The translations under genes and the position numbers were made by a program. Under the pieces are notes generated by a model. It ran no database searches, had not been told where the DNA came from, and saw only the letters and a program-made list of their open reading frames with translations. This document shows, piece after piece, positions 1 to 11,242 of a stretch of 41,293 nucleotides of DNA; position 1 is the first letter of the stretch; every line of letters begins with the position of its first letter. The DNA is from Fonticula-like sp. SCN 57-25 (lineage: Eukaryota; Nucleariida; Rotosphaerida): the NCBI GenBank assembly GCA_001724245.1, contig MEDX01000028.1:1-41293 (forward strand), in the 5' to 3' direction.

Positions 1-28
1 CCGTCTTCTTACCGCTTCTCCCTTTCAG

Positions 29-1798
29 CGGTTCCTTCATTGGCTCATCCTCAAGCGGCTCGAGGTGCGCAAGCTCTACCGGCAGCTGAACGCGTCCAAA
101 TCGTACAAGGAGTGGCGGGCCGTTGCCAAGAAGCTTGACACGTACGGCTCTTTAGCATAAACGTATCCATTTTAACATGAATATGTGGTTATAAAGGCTT
201 GAGGGAAAGGATTCGTGGAAGACCACCGATGATTCGAGCCTCTTTGATTCGCGTCTGATCGGCGCGCGCCTCATGAACCTCGCGGAGGCGCGTGCCAGCG
301 GCGACATTGACCAGATCGTGTTTGTGCTGCGCGCCGGTCTTATCCGGAACATTGGCGGCATCGGCAACCCGAAGCTGTACGCGCACTGCCTGACGGGCAC
401 CAAGACCATCATCGAAGAGGCGCGTGCCAAAGGAAGGGGATATGTGCTGGTGCTTGTGTGTGCATTAGAGTGTTTATATCACCGTTTGTGTTACTATTCT
501 GATTCCATGAGTGCTTGAAACGCCGATTCTAATACCCTCTTAGTATCATGTTGAAGTCGAGCGTCTTTTGACGACGCTCCGCGAGACCGAATCCGAGTCC
601 TTTTCCTCGCAGGCAAAGTACGAGATGCTCGTCGAGTGCCAGCAGAGCTTTGGCCGCACCGCTCTTGTCCTCGCCGGCGGTGCTGCGCTTGGTGTGTACC
701 ACCTTGGCGTTGTGCGCGCCCTTCTCGAGGCCAACATGCTCCCCCGCGTGATCTACGGAACGTCTGTTGGCGCAATGGTCGCCGCCCTGATCTGCTCGTA
801 CCCGACGAGCGAGCTCCCCCAGCTGTTTGAGCGCGGTGGCCTGAACCTGTCTGCCTTTTTCCAGCCCAAGCCCGGCAAGCCCGGCTGGAGCGTGAGCCGC
901 CGCCTGAACCGCCTGCTCAAGCACGGCGTGCTGATGGACGTGAGCATCCTCGAGACGGCCGTGCGCGACAACATTGGCGACACGACCTTTGAAGAAGCCT
1001 TCAAGCGCACCGGCCGCATCCTCAACATCACGGTGGACGCGCAGGCGCGGAATCAGCCGCCCGTGCTGCTCAACTACCTCACGGCGCCCGACGTGGTCGT
1101 GCGGAGCGCGGCGTGCGCGTCGTGCGCCATCCCTGGCCTCTATGACCACGTGCCGCTCCTCGCAAAGGACCACACGGGGCAGCTCGTAAAGTGGAACTAT
1201 ACTGGGCACGCGTGGCACAGGCAGTCAATCGAGAGCGAACTGCCCTCATCGAGGCTCAGCGAGCTCTTCAACGTGAACCACTTTATCCTGTCGCAGATGT
1301 CGCCGCACATTGTGCCGCTGCTCCCGCGCTCTTCAATGAAGTTTCGCGATGGACCGGGCGCGCTCATCAAGACATTCATCCGCTCAGAGCTCAAGCACAG
1401 GCTCGGCCAGGTGCGTTGTTTTCTTTTTCTTTAGTGCCGTACCTGACATGGTTGTTTAGCTTGCAGAGATTGGCGTCCTGCCAAACTGGACGGTCAATCT
1501 GCTCAACACGGTGCAGCAGATCTACATGGGCGACATTATTATCGTGCCAAACATCACCATGAGCGATCTGCGCGACTTTTTGCGCACACCGACCGACGAC
1601 TTTTTGCAGGTCTGCATCCTGCGCGGGCAGCAGTCGACGTGGCCGCAGCTGAACCTGATCCGCGGGCACCTCGCGGTGGAAAACTGCCTGGAGCGGCTGG
1701 TTGAGGAGCTGCGGCAGGAGCTGGACGTGCAGAGGCGCGCAGAGTCGAGCCAGCTGCCGGTGCCGCCGATCCAGCGCAGGCGCAGGTCGGTCCTGTAG
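29..1798 (+). CDS. Triacylglycerol lipase / lysophospholipid acyltransferase-like patatin protein (Tgl3/4/5, SDP1 family), 5' partial
   Basis: Patatin-fold protein of the fungal Tgl3/Tgl4/Tgl5 and plant SDP1 family, which hydrolyses triacylglycerol at lipid droplets. Exons I infer: 29-141, 197-419, 544-1410 and 1460-1798; bases 1-28 are the end of an upstream intron, so the N-terminus lies outside the window. The visible 513 residues include the family N-terminal region, then the patatin core starting QSFGRTALVLAGG, the oxyanion loop GGAALG (about residue 156) and the nucleophile elbow GTSVG (Ser about 186). The conserved SELFNVNHFI block and the C-terminal GDIIIVP segment are present. The intron at 420-543 fits best as a GC-AG intron, giving IIEEYHVEVERLL as in relatives. 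One oddity matters: where the family has W-x-D-G-S, this protein reads W-H-R-Q-S, so the dyad aspartate is missing. The family call is firm; activity is doubtful. Confidence 0.9.
420..543 (+). other. Probable GC-AG intron (donor GCGCGT)
   Basis: The reading frame on both sides is fixed by the Tgl/SDP1 family. Joining after the GAG at 417-419 and resuming at 544 gives TIIEEYHVEVERLL, which matches the family's LIEEY..EV pattern in phase 0. The donor would then be GC (GCGCGT), the same hexamer pattern as the local GTRCGY donors with T changed to C. A GT donor at 442 (GTGCTG) is also in phase but inserts about eight residues. Confidence 0.6.
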
Positions 1799-2011
1799 CC
1801 GTGTTTGCGATTATTTCTGACCGGCTTTTTGACCGATATTTCTGTTTGTATCCATATGACCCCTACCATTCTGTCTATAATGATATTATTCTGCACCAAA
1901 TAGTGAATTGCACCTTTTGCAGAGGCAAGCAGCACAAATATGCAATAGCAACGCAAGATGAAAACGAACACGAATAGTCATACAACAAACAAGGGTAATG
2001 TACATAAAGTG

Positions 2012-3582
2012 CTATAGGATGGGCGATGCGGAGCGCCCAAAGTGCGCAAACGGCCTGCTGGGCAGCGCCTCTGCGCTTCCCGCCTGCCCCGTCCCGCCGC
2101 ACAAGTTGGAGCTGCTATTGAACGCGCTCCCCGTCATGAGCGCAAATGTCGAATTGCTCATCGACTCTGCCGGATACGACACCACCGCGTTCGCCGCCGC
2201 GTCGCCGTTGATGGCCGACAGCATCTGCTGGTACGTCACGCTGTTCTCGTCCACCTCGGGCATGCCGCTCATCGACATGTCCGGCACGGCGAGCGGCAGC
2301 GGCTGCATCGGCGAGCCAGCCGGGAACGCCGAGTCGGGCATGTCCAAGTACGACGTCCACGCACGCGAGTCGCTGTCCGGCTCGCTGCGGTCCGACGGCT
2401 TCATGGGGGAGGGGCGCGACGGCGCGCGCGAGAATGACGAGAGCGCGTCGAGGCGTGCGACGCCGGGCGACAGAGAAGAGGAAAACGCGCCGTTCGGCGC
2501 CTCAAATGACGACGACGGCACCGGCAAGGGCGTCACGCGACGAAGGGCCGGCGCAACAGGCGCGGGCGCGGACGCGGAAGGTGCCTTGCGCTTCAACGGC
2601 AATGTCGGTGGGGTTGGCCTGGGCGCGGCAGGCTTGACAGCCCGCTGCGGAGGCGTCTGCTGCTTCTGCTGTTGCGGCGCCGTCTTCTTTGCCGGGGCCG
2701 CCGGGGCGGGCTTTAGCGTAGGCGTATCGGCACGAAGCATCGGCGCCAGCGGCTTGGGCGTTGCCGACGGCGTGAGCGGCGCGCTGCTTGTCCGCGGCAG
2801 CGCCGGCGTCGCGTAAAAGACGTCCTCGGCGGGCGCCGAAGCATCCATGAGCGATGACTCGTAAGCGGTATTCTAATGCAGCATGTCAGCATTCGCACAC
2901 GCGGCGCAGGGCGGTGTGCGCACAATGACGTCATTCCAGTCGTAGTAGAGCGTGAGGCTGTCGCCGAGGACGCCGCGGGCGGCGCAAATGTCGCCGACAG
3001 TGAGCGTTGGCGACATTGTCCAGTTCACGGGCGCCTGGTCAGAGGGAAGCAGCCGAAGACCTTCGCCGACAAGGCACGCACTATTGGCTGGCGTCCACTT
3101 GGAACACAGATGCTCATACACGCGCTGCACATTCTTAGTCTTGCGCACCGACAGACTGCGCGGGAGGTGAGCAAGAAAATAAAAAAAAGCTGAAGAACGC
3201 ACTGCAAAAAGGGATTAAACTCGTGCCGCTCGAGCAGGTCTCTTACTGGTTTCCTGTACGGCAGGAGATGCAGCTTGATCCTCGCGGCGCCGTCACTCTG
3301 CTTCACACCACTCGCCGTCGGCATGCTCGGAGTGATCGGCGATGCAGGCGATCCCACCCGCGGCGGACTACTCCCGCTGACAAAGCCGTTCCCGCTGCTT
3401 GTTGGGGGCGTCTGCGGCATGCGCGTCGGGGTCGCAACCGCCGCCTGCGGGGCACCCGATGGCTTCCCTTGAATGCGCGCGATCAGCTCAGTCACACGCG
3501 TCACCTGCTCGTCATCAAGCCTCCATCCCCGAAGCACAGAATCAAGCGTCTGGCCGTGGGGGAAGAGATCCGACACCGCCAT
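2012..3582 (-). CDS. Cramped / TSL-kinase-interacting-protein-like chromatin factor
   Basis: Three exons on the minus strand (3582-3203, 3155-2924, 2872-2012) with introns of 47 and 51 nt, 490 residues. Residues about 98-204 match the Cramped family (animal CRAMP1, plant TKI1): an IKLHLLP start, NPFLHLSVRKTK..V.EHL.SKW in the middle, and TVGDI..A.G......LYYDW at the end. Family members act in chromatin and histone-gene regulation. I see no SANT/Myb domain before this block, where CRAMP1 has one; the first 97 residues are short and mostly Ser/Pro/Gly rich. The C-terminal 285 residues are low-complexity (Pro, Ala, Ser). The start is the ATG at 3582; the frame stays open upstream but has no earlier ATG that I can see. 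Family assignment is by motif recall, not a search. Confidence 0.68.
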
Positions 3583-3934
3583 TGGCCTCGAAGCGTGACG
3601 CGCGCGCGCAAGACAGTGTTTGCGGAGCGGCGCGGATGCGGCGGACAAGAAAATGATCAAAGCGCCAAAACTCGGTTGGCGCTCAAAATTGCAATTTTCG
3701 GTTCGCGCCCTTTTTCAGGATTGGCGCGCTATGATCTGATTGGCTGATGTCCACAACGGTGACTCATCAAATCGTCGAATCTCTTTCATGATCTCTTTTG
3801 AAGATCTGAACAACGGGCGAACGGATTACCATCAAAAATGCTTATATTGTATGCAGAAATAATACAAAACGACATTCGGCCTACAGCCACCAAAGTAGAC
3901 TGAATGGCTCTGTAGAAACATCACTTTAAAACTC
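3583..3934. other. Intergenic spacer between two minus-strand genes
   Basis: 352 nt between the start of the Cramped-like gene and the stop of the DHHC gene. It must hold the promoter of the first and the 3' end of the second. I see no convincing open frame, repeat or structured RNA in it. Confidence 0.5.
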
Positions 3935-5153
3935 TTATACTTGGTCTGATATGGAATCCATGGACAGCTCGGTCGAGATCGCCGGCATCGCCTTCTCCAT
4001 AGTCTGCTCATTGGTCAACTGGTACCACACGCGCGGCCAGCTGCTCGACAGCGGCGCGCAGCAGATGGCCCGCAGCTCGGCACCGCACGAGCTCTTGTAA
4101 GGGTTCTTTGTGTACCGCCTCGACAGCTACAAGCACCGCGAGCGCATTAGAAAACAGCAGCAAAGATTAGAGAAAGAAGGGAAACGCACCAATTCGTTTG
4201 TTGTCAATTGCTTAAAGAGAAGCAAAATGTGAAAGTTGACGAGAACGCCCAAGCCAATCAGCCCCATCAAGCACGTCACAAACATAAACGCCCTGCCAAC
4301 GAGAAACGAGCGTTAGATCAGCAGCGCGAGCACCAGATCGGCGGCCGTACGATGTCGGCGTCGCAGCGAGCGCCTCGCCAAATGAAAGGCTAAACACGCG
4401 CGCGTAGGTCGCGATGAGGACGGCCGACTGGATCACGATGTAGACTCCCAGCGTGAACGCGGAAAAGATAAAGGACAGAAAGAAGCGGTAGTTGCGCTTT
4501 CCAATGCAGGTCGAGAGGTACGGGCAATCTACCAACAAAAAGTTAGATATTCGCTCAATGATCGCTCAAGCATACGGTGGTCAAAGCGCTCTATAGCCAG
4601 TGTGAGTGAAAATGGCAACATTTATCCCCAGCGCACCGATGCAGTTGTTGCACACTCCGCAGTGGTTGGAGCGCGGCGGCCGGTACATGTTGCACGTCTG
4701 GCAAAACTTGCAGTCAACGTCAATTCCATTCACAGCAATGGAAATCTTGAACGGCGACAGCGAATCATCCTCCTCTGAAGCGGGCCGCCGCGGCAGCATG
4801 CTGGTCATCATTAGAAGCGGCCTTTGCGTCATTCGAGACGTACCCAGGGTCAGTGAAAGCGGCCATTTGGAGCGCCCCAAAGCAGAAAAGAAACAAGAGG
4901 ACGGTAATCAGCGGCAGTGCGGGCGACACCAGCGTCCACAGCGGCGGCGCCCTAACGGGGAGTCAGCAGCGGGGTACAGAGCATCGACCGGGCCGTACAT
5001 GAGCGCCAAATAGACAATAAAGAGGGCTGTTATGACAAAAGACAAATAAAAGACATTCCAGCGGCTCGGGCCTTGCATGACGCGAGCGCCGCAGTAGAGG
5101 TTGTAGCGCGGCGGCTGCACCTCCACAGCCACGGTCATCGGCTCTTGGATCAT
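3935..5153 (-). CDS. DHHC palmitoyltransferase, Erf2/ZDHHC9-14-18 type
   Basis: Protein S-acyltransferase of Golgi/ER membranes, 304 residues in seven exons: 5153-4999, 4951-4844, 4800-4637, 4590-4576, 4528-4351, 4292-4190, 4126-3935. Order of features: two transmembrane helices (about 37-85), a DPGMLPRRP motif after them as in the Erf2 group, the Cys-rich domain (from about C118, CKFCQTC...SNHCGVCNNC) with the catalytic DHHC at 146-149, two more transmembrane helices, TTNE, and a C-terminal NPYKSSC motif typical of the Erf2/ZDHHC9/14/18 branch. Most of the DHHC motif is carried by a 15-nt exon (4576-4590). The start ATG at 5153 is the first in frame. It is divergent from DHTKD1 over 289 bp. 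Confidence 0.93.
4576..4590 (-). other. 15-nt microexon carrying most of the DHHC catalytic motif
   Basis: Between introns 4591-4636 and 4529-4575. It encodes the residues around R-F-D-H-H of the palmitoyltransferase; the first and last codons are completed by neighbouring exons. Its 15-nt length keeps frame if skipped, which would remove the catalytic motif. Confidence 0.85.
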
Positions 5154-5442
5154 GGCGACGCACGACGATCCGCCGAAAATCAGAACAAATCAGGCAAAAT
5201 CAGACACGTAAATATGAAGGATCGTCGGTGTGCGTGTGAAGGCACGACTAGAGTGGACCGGAAAAAGGCGCCACCAGCTGCTGGCGCACTCTAAATTCGA
5301 ATACAAAACACCTTTGTGACCAGATGGCCGACGATGAAATCCGTCGCACAATGTTTGTATCTCAAAGACCAAAGTGAGATATACTTATAGAATCACATTG
5401 GATCCTTTTCCCACGTTTTGAAACTTGTTTCTCACGGTCAGG
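5154..5442. promoter_or_regulatory. Divergent intergenic promoter region (DHHC / DHTKD1)
   Basis: 289 nt between two divergent start codons, so it must carry both promoters. No element stands out to me. Confidence 0.45.
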
Positions 5443-8400
5443 ATGCTGTCGGCGGCCGCCCTCCGTAGCCGCACAAAAGTGCTCGCTCTGCGAGGCGTTC
5501 GCGCTTACCTCGAGGGTGAGACGGTGTACGGATTCCGTATTCCGCGCAAGCTTCAGCTGCCGCCCTATTCCGCCGAAGAGATCGCCAACCGCAAGGAGAA
5601 TGCCAACCTTCTCCGCATGGTCTCCTCCTTCCGCACCTACGGCCATCTAGAGGCCGATCTGGACCCCCTCGGCCTCCAGAACCGCGGGAAAGCGCAGGAA
5701 CTGCGTCTTGAAGAGTACGGTCTTGAAAAGGATGACGGGAAACGCTTCAAGACGGCGGGCATTCTCCACATGAAGGGCGCCTCGAGCGAGGCGTCCCTGA
5801 ACGACATTGTCGGGCATCTCCGCGCAACCTACTGCGGCCGGATCGCTTTCGAGTTTGAGCATCTGGTTAACCCCAGCGAGCGTCGGTGGTTCGCCGAGAT
5901 GGTGGAAGGCCATCAGTCGCCCGAGCTGTCGGATAAGGACAAGCTCCACATCCACGGCCTCCTCGCCCGCTCCGAGGTACACACCGCCGATGCCGCCTCT
6001 CGTTGGTCTCACACTCGGCCTTGCAGACCTTTGACGAGTTCATGGCGAAGCGCTTCCCGCAGGTGAAGCGCTACGGCCTCGAGGGCGCCGAGAGCATGAT
6101 TGTCGCCCTGGACGCCCTCTTCCGCGGTGCCAGCGAATGTGCGCCTCTTTTCGCCCCCCTTTTTATTCCCTGACCCCCCATTGCAGATAACATTTCAGAG
6201 ATTGTGCTCGGCATGCCTCATCGCGGCCGCCTGAACCTCCTCACAGACGTTCTCCGCTTCTCCCCTGGCGCGCTCTTCCACAAGATTATGGGCAACTCTG
6301 AGGTGCCCGAGGGCGTGAACGCCGCCGGCGACGTGCTTTCGCACTTGTCCAACTCTGTTGACCTGACGTACGCGGGCGACAAGTCTGTGCACGTGTCGCT
6401 TCTGCACAACCCGTCTCACCTTGAGGCCGTGAACCCCGTCGCGATGGGCAAGGCGCGCGCCAAGCAGATGGACCTTCAGGCGACGCTCGAGCGCGCCGCC
6501 TCTGGCGCGCCGTCGTCGTGCGCCATCGGCGACCGCGTCATGTGCGTTCAGATCCACGGCGACGCTGCGTTCACCGGCCAGGGCGTTGTGATGGAGTCGC
6601 TCGCCATCTCTGACATTCCTCACTTTTCGTCTGGCGGCAGCGTGCACGTCATCGTCAACAACCAGATTGGCTTCACGACGCCCGCGATGAACTCGCGCTC
6701 GTCCATCTACACCAGCGATGTCGGCAAGATGATCAACGCGCCCGTCATCCACGTCAACGGTGACAACCCGGCCGACGTGCTGCGCGCGAGCGAGATTGCG
6801 CTCCACTTCCGCCAAAAGTTCCGCCGCGACGTCATCATTGACCTTGTGACGTACCGCCGCTGGGGCCACAACGAGCTCGACGAGCCGGCCTTTACGCAGC
6901 CCGAGATGTACAAGATCATTCGCGCGCGCAAGAGCGTCCCGCACCTGTTTGAGCAGCGCCTCGAGAAGGAGGGCGTCATCACCGCCGCCGCCGCCAAGGA
7001 GACCCGCGAGAAGGAGTACGCTCGCCTCGACGCGCACATGAAGGAGGCGCCGCAGTACAAGCCGCAGCCGTACTACCTCCAGGGCAAGTGGGAAGGCATG
7101 ACCATCAACACATCGCGCCTCGGCGAGGACGTCCAGACTGGCGTCGACGAGGAGACGCTCAAGCGCGTCGGCCACGCGTCCATCGCCGTCCCTGACGGCT
7201 TTGTCATCCACGAGCGCCTCGAAAAGGGGTACGCAACGTTCATTTGTGCACAGTTCTTTTGCTGACGCAATGTTCTTCCCTTTGCAGCCATGTTGTGCCG
7301 CGCGTGCGCCGCATGACTGACGGCGCCAAGCTCGACTGGGCGACCGCCGAGGCGCTTGCCTTTGGTTCGACGCTGCTTGAGGGCTACAATGTGCGCCTGA
7401 GCGGACAGGATGTTGGCCGCGGCACGTTCAGCCACCGCCACGTGATGCTCGTCGACCAAAAGACGGAGAACGTGCACACGCCGCTGAACCACCTTGGCGA
7501 CGGCAACGCCGGCCGCCTCGAGGTCGTGAACAGCGCGCTCAGCGAGCTCGCCGTGCTCGGCTTTGAGTACGGCATGAGCCTCGAGAACCCGCGCCTTCTC
7601 CCCATCTGGGAGGCGCAGTTTGGCGACTTTTTCAACGGCGCTCAGGTCGTGATTGACACCTTTATTGCCTCTGGCGAGAGCAAGTGGCTTCGCCAGTGCG
7701 GCCTTGTCATGCTTTTGCCGCACGGCTACGACGGTGCCGGCCCCGAGCACTCTTCGTGCCGCGTTGAGCGCTTCCTCCAGCTGAGCGACGAGCCGCTCGC
7801 GCTTGCCGACGGCGAGGACGCCCCGCAGCCCAACCTTCTCGTGCTCAACTGCACGACGCCCGCGCAGTACTTCCACGCGCTCCGCCGCCAGGTCAAGCGC
7901 ACGTACCGCAAGCCGATGGTGCTCGTCGCGCCCAAGACGCTGCTCCGCCTCCCCGCCGCGGTCTCGGACCTCAGCGAGATGGGGCCGGGTACCGCGTTCC
8001 GCCCGGTGCTCCCCGACGCTGCCATGCAGGGCAAGGAGCACCGCGTCGAGAGGCTGATTCTGTGCTCGGGCAAGGTCTACTACGAGCTCGAGGAGCAGCG
8101 CAAGAGCCGCGGCATCACCGACACGGCCATCGTCCGCGTTGAGGAGCTCTCGCCGTTCCCCTTTGCAGAGCTCAAGGAGCAGGTCGAAAAGTACTCGAAC
8201 GCGAACAGCATCGCGTGGGTGCAGGAGGAGACGCAGAACGGCGGCGCGTGGGCCTTTGTCGAGGTACGAAAAATGCCTTTGTTTGGCCCCTTTTGCCTGT
8301 GATTTTGGTGCTAATCTGTGCCTTTTACTCAGCCCCGCATCCGCTCGATCCTCCCCGAGGAGCTCAATCTCTCGTACGTCGGTCGCGCGCCGTCTGCCAC

Positions 8401-8476
8401 GCCCGCCACCGGTGTCTCGTCCGTGCACAAGAAGGAGGTCGCCAAGCTGTACAACGACGCATTCTCGTTCGAGTGA
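5443..8476 (+). CDS. DHTKD1: 2-oxoadipate dehydrogenase E1 component, mitochondrial (DHTKD1)
   Basis: Thiamine-diphosphate E1 subunit that decarboxylates 2-oxoadipate in lysine/tryptophan breakdown in the mitochondrial matrix. Exons 5443-5976, 6027-6138, 6187-7228, 7288-8263, 8333-8476; 935 residues. It is DHTKD1 rather than OGDH: it is short (OGDH is about 1000), lacks the long OGDH N-terminus, and has VYGFR near the start, [12 protein letters not shown] and IIRARKSVP where OGDH has HNEMDEP and KQI. The ThDP motif GD...NN spans about residues 339-370 (GDAAFTGQG ... VNNQIGFTT), and [11 protein letters not shown] and [13 protein letters not shown] are intact. The N-terminus ([18 protein letters not shown]) looks like a mitochondrial presequence, which supports the ATG at 5443. 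DHTKD1 is unusual for a fungus if this is one. Confidence 0.95.
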
Positions 8477-8654
8477 TCCGTCCATACATGTCGACATACG
8501 CTAAAGTGCCCAGTCTGCAAAAAATAACGATGAACGACCCATTTTTGTGTCACTTAATAAAACCGCATTTCCATTCGATGCCTATTCATGACTGTATTTA
8601 AAAGCACACAAAAGAAAGAAAAGTGTATAATATAAAGCAAAAAGTAATCGCCGC

Positions 8655-10221
8655 CTACGCCTCGAGCAGCGCGAGCCTCTCTGCCTGCTCCTTTTTCTCC
8701 TCCTCGCTCGCCGCGCGGCGCGTGACAAGCACCTTTTCTGGCGGCGGCACGTCCACATCCGTCTACAATGACAGTCAGCACAAAATACAAATCTTTTTCA
8801 CTGCGCACCCTTCTCCTCTTTTGGAGTCGCAGCCTATTGGGCGCCTCCTGGTAGCACACCGCCTCCTCCTGCTTGAGCGTAAAGATAAACGTCTGCGCCT
8901 TTGTCTCGCGGTCAAACTGCATGTACTCGGCCACTACTTCATACTCGTTGGCCTTTTCCTCCTCCTGGTCGTCCTCGTCGTCGTCAAAGGCGATCCTCTT
9001 GAGCGTCTCCTCTGTCGGCACGCAATAGTAGTAGAGCGTCTGGCGCTTGTGCATCGGATGCTGCTTGGTGACGATAAACGCGTTCTCGCGCTGCAGCCCG
9101 CGCAGCTCCTCGTCGGGCATGCCGACGGCGGCGCGCGCCTTGCTGAGGTCGGGCGGCGCCTCAAACCCGACGCGGACGACGCGGTTGGCCCACTGGTCAA
9201 AGTCGGGGAAGACGGGCAGCACCTCGACGGGCGTTAGCGACGGCTTGGTCGGGTGCACGGGGTCCTTCTTGGCGGCGGCAAAGGTCGCCTCAATGAGAGC
9301 GGGCTGGTCTTCGGGCGCAATGTATTCGAGCTTGCGGACGGGGTTGCGGATGCGCTCAACGTACGTCGCATCGTCGGGGCGGCCGAGAATATTGTTTGAC
9401 ATGGCGACGTACTCGCTGCGGCGCAAAAAGGGGACATTTACCTTGGCCGTAGAGGAGCGGTCGGCGCGAGCGGCGCGCGACGGGTCCGACTCGGAAACGG
9501 TCGACAGCATCAGCGCGCGATCCTCGGGCGCGAGCGCATCGAGAGATGCGTTCGCTTTGGTCGCAAGGGCCGAAACATCAACAAGATCAATGGGGATGCC
9601 GAGCATCAGCTCGGAGCGGAGCTCGCGCTTCTGCGTCTGCTCAAGAGACGTCGGCGTAAACTTGGTGAAGCGCGCGGGATCATAGGAAAGGGAAAGCGAT
9701 TTCGGCTCAAAGGGGATCTCGGGGAGCGTGTTGCGGTATTTTAGCTTGCCGAGGAACCAGTCCTTCTTCGGGGGCATCGACGCGCGCTTGTCGGGAATAC
9801 GCGTCATAGAAGAAGATGAAGAAGAAGTGGGCGCAGGGCGCGATCCCGACGACGACGACGACGGGGCAGGCTTGGACGCCGAGGCGGGATGCCGCGACGG
9901 CGCAGAGGAACTCGTTGTAGGCTTTACCGGTTCAGCCGCGGCCGGACGTGCCGAGCTCGCAGCAGCGGCGACAGCGGCGGCATTCGCGTAAGCCCACGCA
10001 TCCGCGGTCGGCGGCATCTGCTGCACGCCGTAGGGCATCATGCCGGGCGCCGCAGGCAGCATCGGGACCATGCCCGGCATAGGGAATCCGGCCATAGCGG
10101 GCGGCGCCATGCCGGGGGCAGTGTGCACGCCAACACCGCCCATCGGGGGAGCGTACGGTTGCGAGGGAGGCGCCGATGGAGCGGGGCGGCCGCTCGCATC
10201 ATGGCCGTACTGGTTCCACAT
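8655..10221 (-). CDS. PAF1: RNA polymerase II-associated factor 1 (PAF1 complex subunit)
   Basis: Scaffold subunit of the PAF1 complex, which travels with RNA polymerase II and promotes H2B ubiquitination and elongation in the nucleus. Two exons (10221-8809 and 8762-8655) with a 46-nt intron; 506 residues. Residues 1-125 are a Gly/Pro/Ala/Ser-rich tail. The PAF1 core follows: FLGKLKYRNTLPEIPFEPK, TPVEVLPVFPDFDQW, VPTEETLKRI, and NRLRLQKRRR just before the intron. The final exon encodes a charged tail. The start is the ATG of MWNQYGH; the frame is open further upstream but in non-conserved sequence. It is divergent from translin with only 131 bp between start codons. Confidence 0.93.
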
Positions 10222-10352
10222 CCTCGTCGCTGTTGGTGCAGGCGCGATGCGGAATACAAAAAAAATCTTTCCCGTGGGATTCTCTATGAATGGACGGTTC
10301 ATTCGACAAACGGTCCTGACAGCATTGTGGCAATCGTGCAGGGTTTGCTGAC
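10222..10352. promoter_or_regulatory. Short bidirectional promoter (PAF1 / translin)
   Basis: Only 131 nt separate the PAF1 start codon (minus) from the translin start codon (plus), so both promoters and 5' leaders must overlap or be very short. Just before the translin ATG the sequence reads TTTGCTGACATGG. Confidence 0.5.
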
Positions 10353-11242
10353 ATGGCGGCGGTGTTGGGGCAGCTCGCCGAGCGCCTCGAGCAGGAGTCG
10401 GCCAAGCGCGAGGTGCGCTTCGTTGGAGCCATACATTGAGCATGACGCTAAACAAGGCGTAGAGTATCAGGACAGCGGTCAAGGCGCTTGATCAGCATGG
10501 GCGGTTCATCCTCGCATCGCTTCAGTCAATCCACGCGCAGTCGAATGGTGCGCCACCGCGCGTCATGCACCTGAAACTAAACATATCCGCTCATTGTGCT
10601 AGTCCAAGCGACGTGCGAAGCTGTCAAGCGCGGCCTGGCAGAGTCGCTCCCGCTTTGGCAGCAGCTTGCAAGCGAGATCCCGCCTTCCCTCTACTACAAG
10701 TACGTTCCGTCACGATTCAAGCAGCGCCCTCACACTACATAGGTACAACGACATGTTCAAGCAAGTTCTCCAGCAGTACATCTTTTACGTCTGCTTCCTT
10801 TCGTTCGCCGAGTCCAACCAGTTTGCCTCTTTTGAGCGCGTTCAGAGCGTCCTCGGCAGTACGTGCATTTCCCGCCAAACCCCGAGCTGACTCCCGCGCA
10901 GTTCCCGCCGAAGTCCAGACCGAATTCCACTTTGACATTGAAGACTATTTGTTTGGTCTTGCCAATCTTTCCCCCGAGCTTGTACGTCTTTTTTGCCCCA
11001 TTTATTCCCTCTCACGAGTGTGCACACAGTCTCGCTGGGCCGTCAACTGCGTCATCCACGGCGATTTTCAGCGCCCCTTTGTCATTTCTGCCTTTCTCGC
11101 CGAGCTGCTCTCGTCGTTCCAGCAGCTCAACCTGAAGAACGACGCGCTCAGGCGCAAGTACGACGGGATAAAGTATGACGTCAAGAAGGTGGAGGAGGTC
11201 GTGTACGATATCAGGGTCAGGAACCTTGGCGCCCCGCAGTAG
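10353..11242 (+). CDS. TSN: Translin
   Basis: Single-strand RNA/DNA-binding subunit of the C3PO complex with TRAX. Six exons: 10353-10412, 10463-10547, 10603-10699, 10743-10858, 10902-10981, 11030-11242; 216 residues, close to the usual 220-230. The C-terminal half is unmistakable: FHFDIEDYLFGLANLSPEL, then a run ending LNLKNDALRRKYDGIKYD and VKKVEEVVYDIRVR, nearly residue-for-residue the animal translin C-terminus. The N-terminal part is helical with the pattern ESIRTAVKALDQ. Start is the ATG at 10353, the first codon of a short conserved exon. TRAX is not in the window. Confidence 0.95.

Noticed and set aside
6195-7211. 338-codon minus-strand open frame
   Set aside because: Antisense shadow of DHTKD1 exon 3 with no recognisable domain.
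5443-8476. First read as 2-oxoglutarate dehydrogenase (OGDH)
   Set aside because: Diagnostic positions ([16 protein letters not shown], short N-terminus) match DHTKD1 instead.
7073-8497. 474-codon open frame on the minus strand inside DHTKD1
   Set aside because: It lies antisense to strongly conserved DHTKD1 coding sequence and reads as Arg/Leu/Val/His-rich composition typical of a codon-bias shadow in GC-rich genes.
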